From Macrotrachela quadricornifera (taxonomy: Eukaryota; Rotifera; Eurotatoria; Philodinida; Philodinidae): a stretch of DNA of 64,000 bases. The DNA lies in assembly GCA_022393335.1 (NCBI GenBank), contig JAJEKB010020242.1, positions 343,469 to 407,468 of the forward strand, given 5' to 3'. Positions 59,797-64,000 of the stretch are shown piece after piece. Every line of letters starts with the position of its first letter. Position 1 is the stretch's first letter. The notes below the pieces were generated by a model. The model did not search any database. It was given only the letters and a program-made list of their open reading frames with translations, and was not told where the DNA came from. A program made the translations under genes and the position numbers.

Positions 59797-61919
59797 AGTT
59801 AATTATAGATTTGGATTTATTTTCAATGAATATAAATTAATGCCAGAGATTCTTTTTTTCAGTCTATCGAATGATATTTTGTATTATCTCATCTAATAAA
59901 ATAAGAAGTCTACAAGATGGGCTAAGAATTGAATTTGAGCAAATGAATTGAATTTTTCTATCAGGTATAGAGACATATCTAAGGAAAATCCTTTATTAAG
60001 CATCGCTATTGGCTTCAACAAGAAAATTTTACTTTTTCACAGATAGGAAAAAACAATATTCTTAACAAAGAATCTTTTTAAACATGTCTTTATGAAAATA
60101 CAGCATGTTTGTTCAAATCGTAATGGACATACTCAATTTTTTCTTGCTTGTCTGACATTTGGTCCATGATATACAGTAATACAAAGGTCATCTTACTGAA
60201 AAAAAGGAAAGAAAAGAATTTCCTGGCAAAACCAGCCTTATTTGGAATTCATAAGAGAATCTACAGTAATTATATATAATCACCAAGATAACTGATTCTA
60301 CTATCGGCCTAGATCATAATTTTGCTAATGATAATTATTTTCCTACTGATTTCATCATATATATATAGTAGAGGATATAGAAGATAAAGCTTACATAATA
60401 ATCATGGTTAGTCTGTTTATCTTCGATTCCGATTATTTTTGAAGAGCGTTATCACTATTTTTTGTCCATAAATAGACCTTAGTATGTCCTACAAAAATGC
60501 CTATATATGCACCTTTCGAAAGGTTGTCTAATGAATTTCAATAAGCGGTACTAGTCCTCACGGCTATACGATCATCGATCTTTATTACAAATAGAGTTTT
60601 CATTTAGCAATCGAGCAGAATACAATGGAGTGCTGATGAAAATGTGAAACGAATTCAATGTAACTGGATATTTATCATTTTTTTGAAAGTCGTTTCCATA
60701 TCAGATAGAAGTTATTTTTAAATCCATCTTTCATGAACGATAAAATTATTCGAAAAAAACAAAGCAATGATTTATCTCTAAAACACTCTCGAATATCATT
60801 CATATATGTAAATCACTACCAATCAATACATATTCATGTTTTCCTTTATACTCATCGCTTTTCTCTATCAACCGATAGCCGATTTCTGTTTAATAGATTC
60901 ATTAAATTCTTCTTGTAGTGGATTCCATCTATTTACTTCATACGTGATTATTAATCCTTACTCATACAAAGAATTCTGTCAGTCTCTCATTTGAAAATTA
61001 GTTTCATTATATTAGAGGCATATAGTATCTAGATGATTAATTTCTGTCTACTAAGTATCAATACGAAAGAAGTTTACGTGAACTCTTCAAAAAGAAAAGA
61101 AGAAATCATTTTTACTGTCCAGATACCGATAGGACTTCCGGGCCACTCTTTATTTGTATTTAAAAAAACAAAATATACCATAAGATGAAGCGTGCTACAA
61201 TTTACAAAGAACTATCTATATTACATATGTACCTTTTAGTTTTTACGTAAAATTGTATACAGACAATAAATTGTTCTTTTTACACAGTCCAAATTTTAGT
61301 CGCTCCAGATTTTGTTGGTCTTGAAACTAAAATATGCAACTGTAAGAAAAGCTATCTTATGTAAATTTTTAAGCTATTCACGTTGCATTTTATGGTATAT
61401 TTTGCTTTTTTAATACAATATAATTATGTTTACGTGAGTGTATCTAAAAAAATTATGCATTCGAAGTGATTGAGTTAGTTTTATAGAATAATAAAACTCA
61501 GGACGCGTATATGCATCATCGGTAATCTACGAATTAAAAATGATATAGAGCACTAGCATGGAATACTTGAATCCTCTTCACGTCATTAATATAGTATTTT
61601 CCTAATCGATTTTGTTTGTAAATTTTCCTTGTTACCCTTACTTAGTAATATTAGGACTGCTACTCTACTTGTTCTTAGATTGCATGTTCTTCTTCATTTA
61701 TTGCGTTTCTTTCACAAATATTTTAATGAGAAAGATTTTTTAGTATCTATCATTCATAATAAATTATTCGAATATCATTAAAATTAAAAAGGAAAATTTC
61801 TAGTGTGAAATTAGGTATGTACCAATTTCAATTACAATTCTAAGCCTGAAATTAGTCTAGAGTTAACTGGATGATATTGTTTCGGCTATACAAGAGAAAA
61901 TCCTTCCTCATCTCAGATG
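59797..61919. other. Intergenic, no supported gene
   Basis: AT-rich. A frame at 60733-60918 is unsupported. Nothing else seen. Confidence 0.45.
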
Positions 61920-63045
61920 CACAGTGGGGAACTTTCGCATACCAGGCGGACATGTAACTTTTTTGCTCGAAAATGGATTTGCATAGCTTAGAAGTGGCCA
62001 TACATCACTTAGAATATCATCCTAAACAAAATAAACCATTTTTTGAAAAAACAAATTTTTCCTCAGAAAACGCCTGTGGGGGACCTCAGCCACATTTCTC
62101 GAAACAATTTTTTTATTAGAAAATATATCGTTGTGTACACCATTCGACGCGGTTTTACGTGCCAATTCCGAATATCACTTTAGTTTTGCACCAAAATGAT
62201 GCCTTGTTTTAAAAAATAGGGATTCGGGGGCAAAGCCTCTTTTTTTAGGAGACTCATACCACCGGTTAAACTCATCACCGCAAAGTTGCGCTATGACCAA
62301 CGATGAATCAGACATGGAAGAATAATTACTGAAAGTTTGAGATCGATCGCACTTAAACTCTCTGTAGCGTTTTAAAAATACGGAAAGGGTGTTTTACAAA
62401 AGTTTGTCGGGCCCAGGAACCAACTTTTTTTTTTGAGAAATACTACTTGTTATATATGATTCGATGCAGTTTCGTGAGCTGATTCCGAATATCACGTTGG
62501 TTTTGCGTCAAAGTATTGTCATTTTCTCAAAATTAGCCATTCCTAGGCAGAAACCTGGGTTTTTGTGAGGCCCCTAGCTCGGCCTGTGTTCACTAATGCA
62601 ACATTGCGCTATGGTCAATGATAAATCACCCAAAGAAGAATGCATGGTAAGAATTTGAGCTCAATCGGGCGAAAATTCTTTGTAGCGTTCACAAAATACA
62701 GTCTGACCTGTTTTTTGACGTAGTATGGGTCCAATAATAACTTTTTTTCTATCCCATTTTTGGTTCAATCGAAATAATTTTTTCATGCAATATAGCTTAT
62801 GTGTCAATCATCCGTTTCAGATAGTTTTTCTTTTTAAAATGTTTTGAGAAGTTCAGAAAAAGAATGGTTTCCGTATATTTATCGATTTATGAACAATTTT
62901 TGAGAATGAGCATTTTTAGGGGTATGACTTGATCTCTGGAAATTTAGTTTTAGGGTAAGATAGACTGATCATAGACATATTCATTCCAATATTTGAACTT
63001 TGGAAAATAGAGATATCGGTCATTTCCGCCTGATTCCCCACTGTG
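61920..63045. mobile_element. Non-autonomous DNA element, CACAGTGGGGAA ends
   Basis: Terminal inverted repeats cacagtggggaa (61920) and ttccccactgtg (63045), with a shared subterminal caggcgga block. The end sequence suits hAT (CAGTG), but no convincing 8-bp duplication was found. The interior holds a direct tandem duplication with a 318-bp period (attccgaatatcac at 62165 and 62482; ttgcgctatg at 62286 and 62604; tgtagcgtt at 62362 and 62681), about 65-70 percent identical. No coding capacity. Confidence 0.7.
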
Positions 63046-64000
63046 AGGGCGCTACTTTCGACTAGATGCTCCTCTATGCATCCATACTTCTTCATGTTTT
63101 TGTAGCTTTCTCTAAACGATCTATCTCACTTATCCTTACGGTTCTCCAATTTTCCTGTACGATGGATGTACATACTCTAGTTGCACAACGTTATTTACAT
63201 AACCCATAACTCGATTTCTGAATACTTAATTATCTAGCCTGAAACTAATGTAATTGATGAAGAGCTCGGCATCCAAAATTCATCATTAGTTGAAATTTAC
63301 GCATGAAAAAGTGTAATTGAAAGAGAACATAAGCTCGCAAACTTCTGATTCATTGTATTTTCAGCTTGATAAAATCTTAAATGTCCTTAACCTAGTATTG
63401 AAAATCTATGGTTGAGTGTATTTTTCCACTCCAACACTTTCATTCCTTGAAAACCGAACACCAATAACCCTTAATGCGATTGACTTCTCACTGAAAAATT
63501 CTAATTGGTGAAGAAAACGAGCTCGAAAACATCCGATTATATGAAACATGGAGCTAAAAAAAGTGCTTAGTTCAAAATGCGACGTCGAAAAACTTGAATT
63601 GGATCATTTTTCAGATTGCCAAAATCGGTTTTGTAATCTAACACTTATTTAACCAGCACGCTATGACCAGGCATAAACAAAGATACACACGAAATTCTAT
63701 TAGTATTTTTCATATAACCTCAATTTCAGTCGAAATCGAAAGACAAAATTTATTTGGATAAATTCCAACACTGATGGTACCATTCGATTCCTCGATGTCG
63801 AATACCTTTGATCAAACATCACGGGAAACACATGTAGAAAACGATCCCTATTAATATTTTAGACGATTTTTTTTAAACCCGGATGTTCTTTTCACCCTGC
63901 CACACACAAACTATTTTTTTTTCATACGATTCTCCCTACAGTCGAGGGAATAGGTAATACAGTACTTCATTACAAATTTGTTTGTTCCAAACGATTTTAT
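63046..64000. other. Repeat-derived sequence at the right edge
   Basis: No gene. Blocks at 63777-63800 and 63895-63975 resemble 51476-51500 and 51860-51920, so the window ends inside a dispersed repeat. Confidence 0.45.

Overview
The window looks like AT-rich nuclear DNA of a small metazoan, most likely a bdelloid rotifer (Adineta/Rotaria type). This is inferred from several signs: mostly short spliceosomal introns (about 50-140 bp), rhodopsin-class receptors and F-box proteins of the expanded bdelloid style, a VCBS/FG-GAP repeat protein, a UbiA prenyltransferase of non-animal flavour, and many small non-autonomous DNA transposons. No rRNA, tRNA, CRISPR or operon-like structure was seen. No database search was possible, so family names rest on motifs read by eye.

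Layout. 0-8.3 kb: two minisatellites and a hAT-like MITE, an orphan secreted protein (1585-2361), a 14-unit FG-GAP/VCBS protein on the minus strand (5113-7236) and a decayed hAT transposase. 10.6-13.7 kb: a hairpin element and a receptor gene broken by in-frame TGA codons. 15.8-26.5 kb (minus strand): a UbiA prenyltransferase and a complete four-exon cytochrome P450, flanked by a 1.7-kb direct duplication and by foldback elements, one of which is interrupted by a hAT element with a perfect 8-bp target duplication. 27.8-38.4 kb: an intact F-box protein, remains of a methyltransferase and of a second F-box gene, hairpin MITEs and an unrecognised coiled-coil gene. 38.9-42.6 kb: a 3.7-kb DNA transposon with about 330-bp inverted ends and a six-exon transposase carrying two frameshifts.

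44.3-47.7 kb holds what I consider the most interesting locus. A secreted anti-lipopolysaccharide-factor (ALF)-like domain can be spliced, in phase through a 44-nt linker exon, to five MORN repeats. The intron between them contains a complete 2.26-kb foldback transposon. 52.8-53.4 kb encodes another secreted protein, with a PAN-like Cys module and a cyanovirin-N-like half domain. Then come a piggyBac-like MITE, a three-exon Mpv17/PMP22 gene, an intact receptor gene and, near the right end, a non-autonomous element with an internal 318-bp tandem duplication.

The genes do not form one pathway. Two secreted proteins (ALF-MORN and PAN/CVNH-like) suggest innate defence or surface binding. UbiA and P450 are both lipid/isoprenoid-type enzymes on the same strand, but about 5 kb of transposon debris separates them. 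About a third of the window is recognisable transposon-derived sequence.
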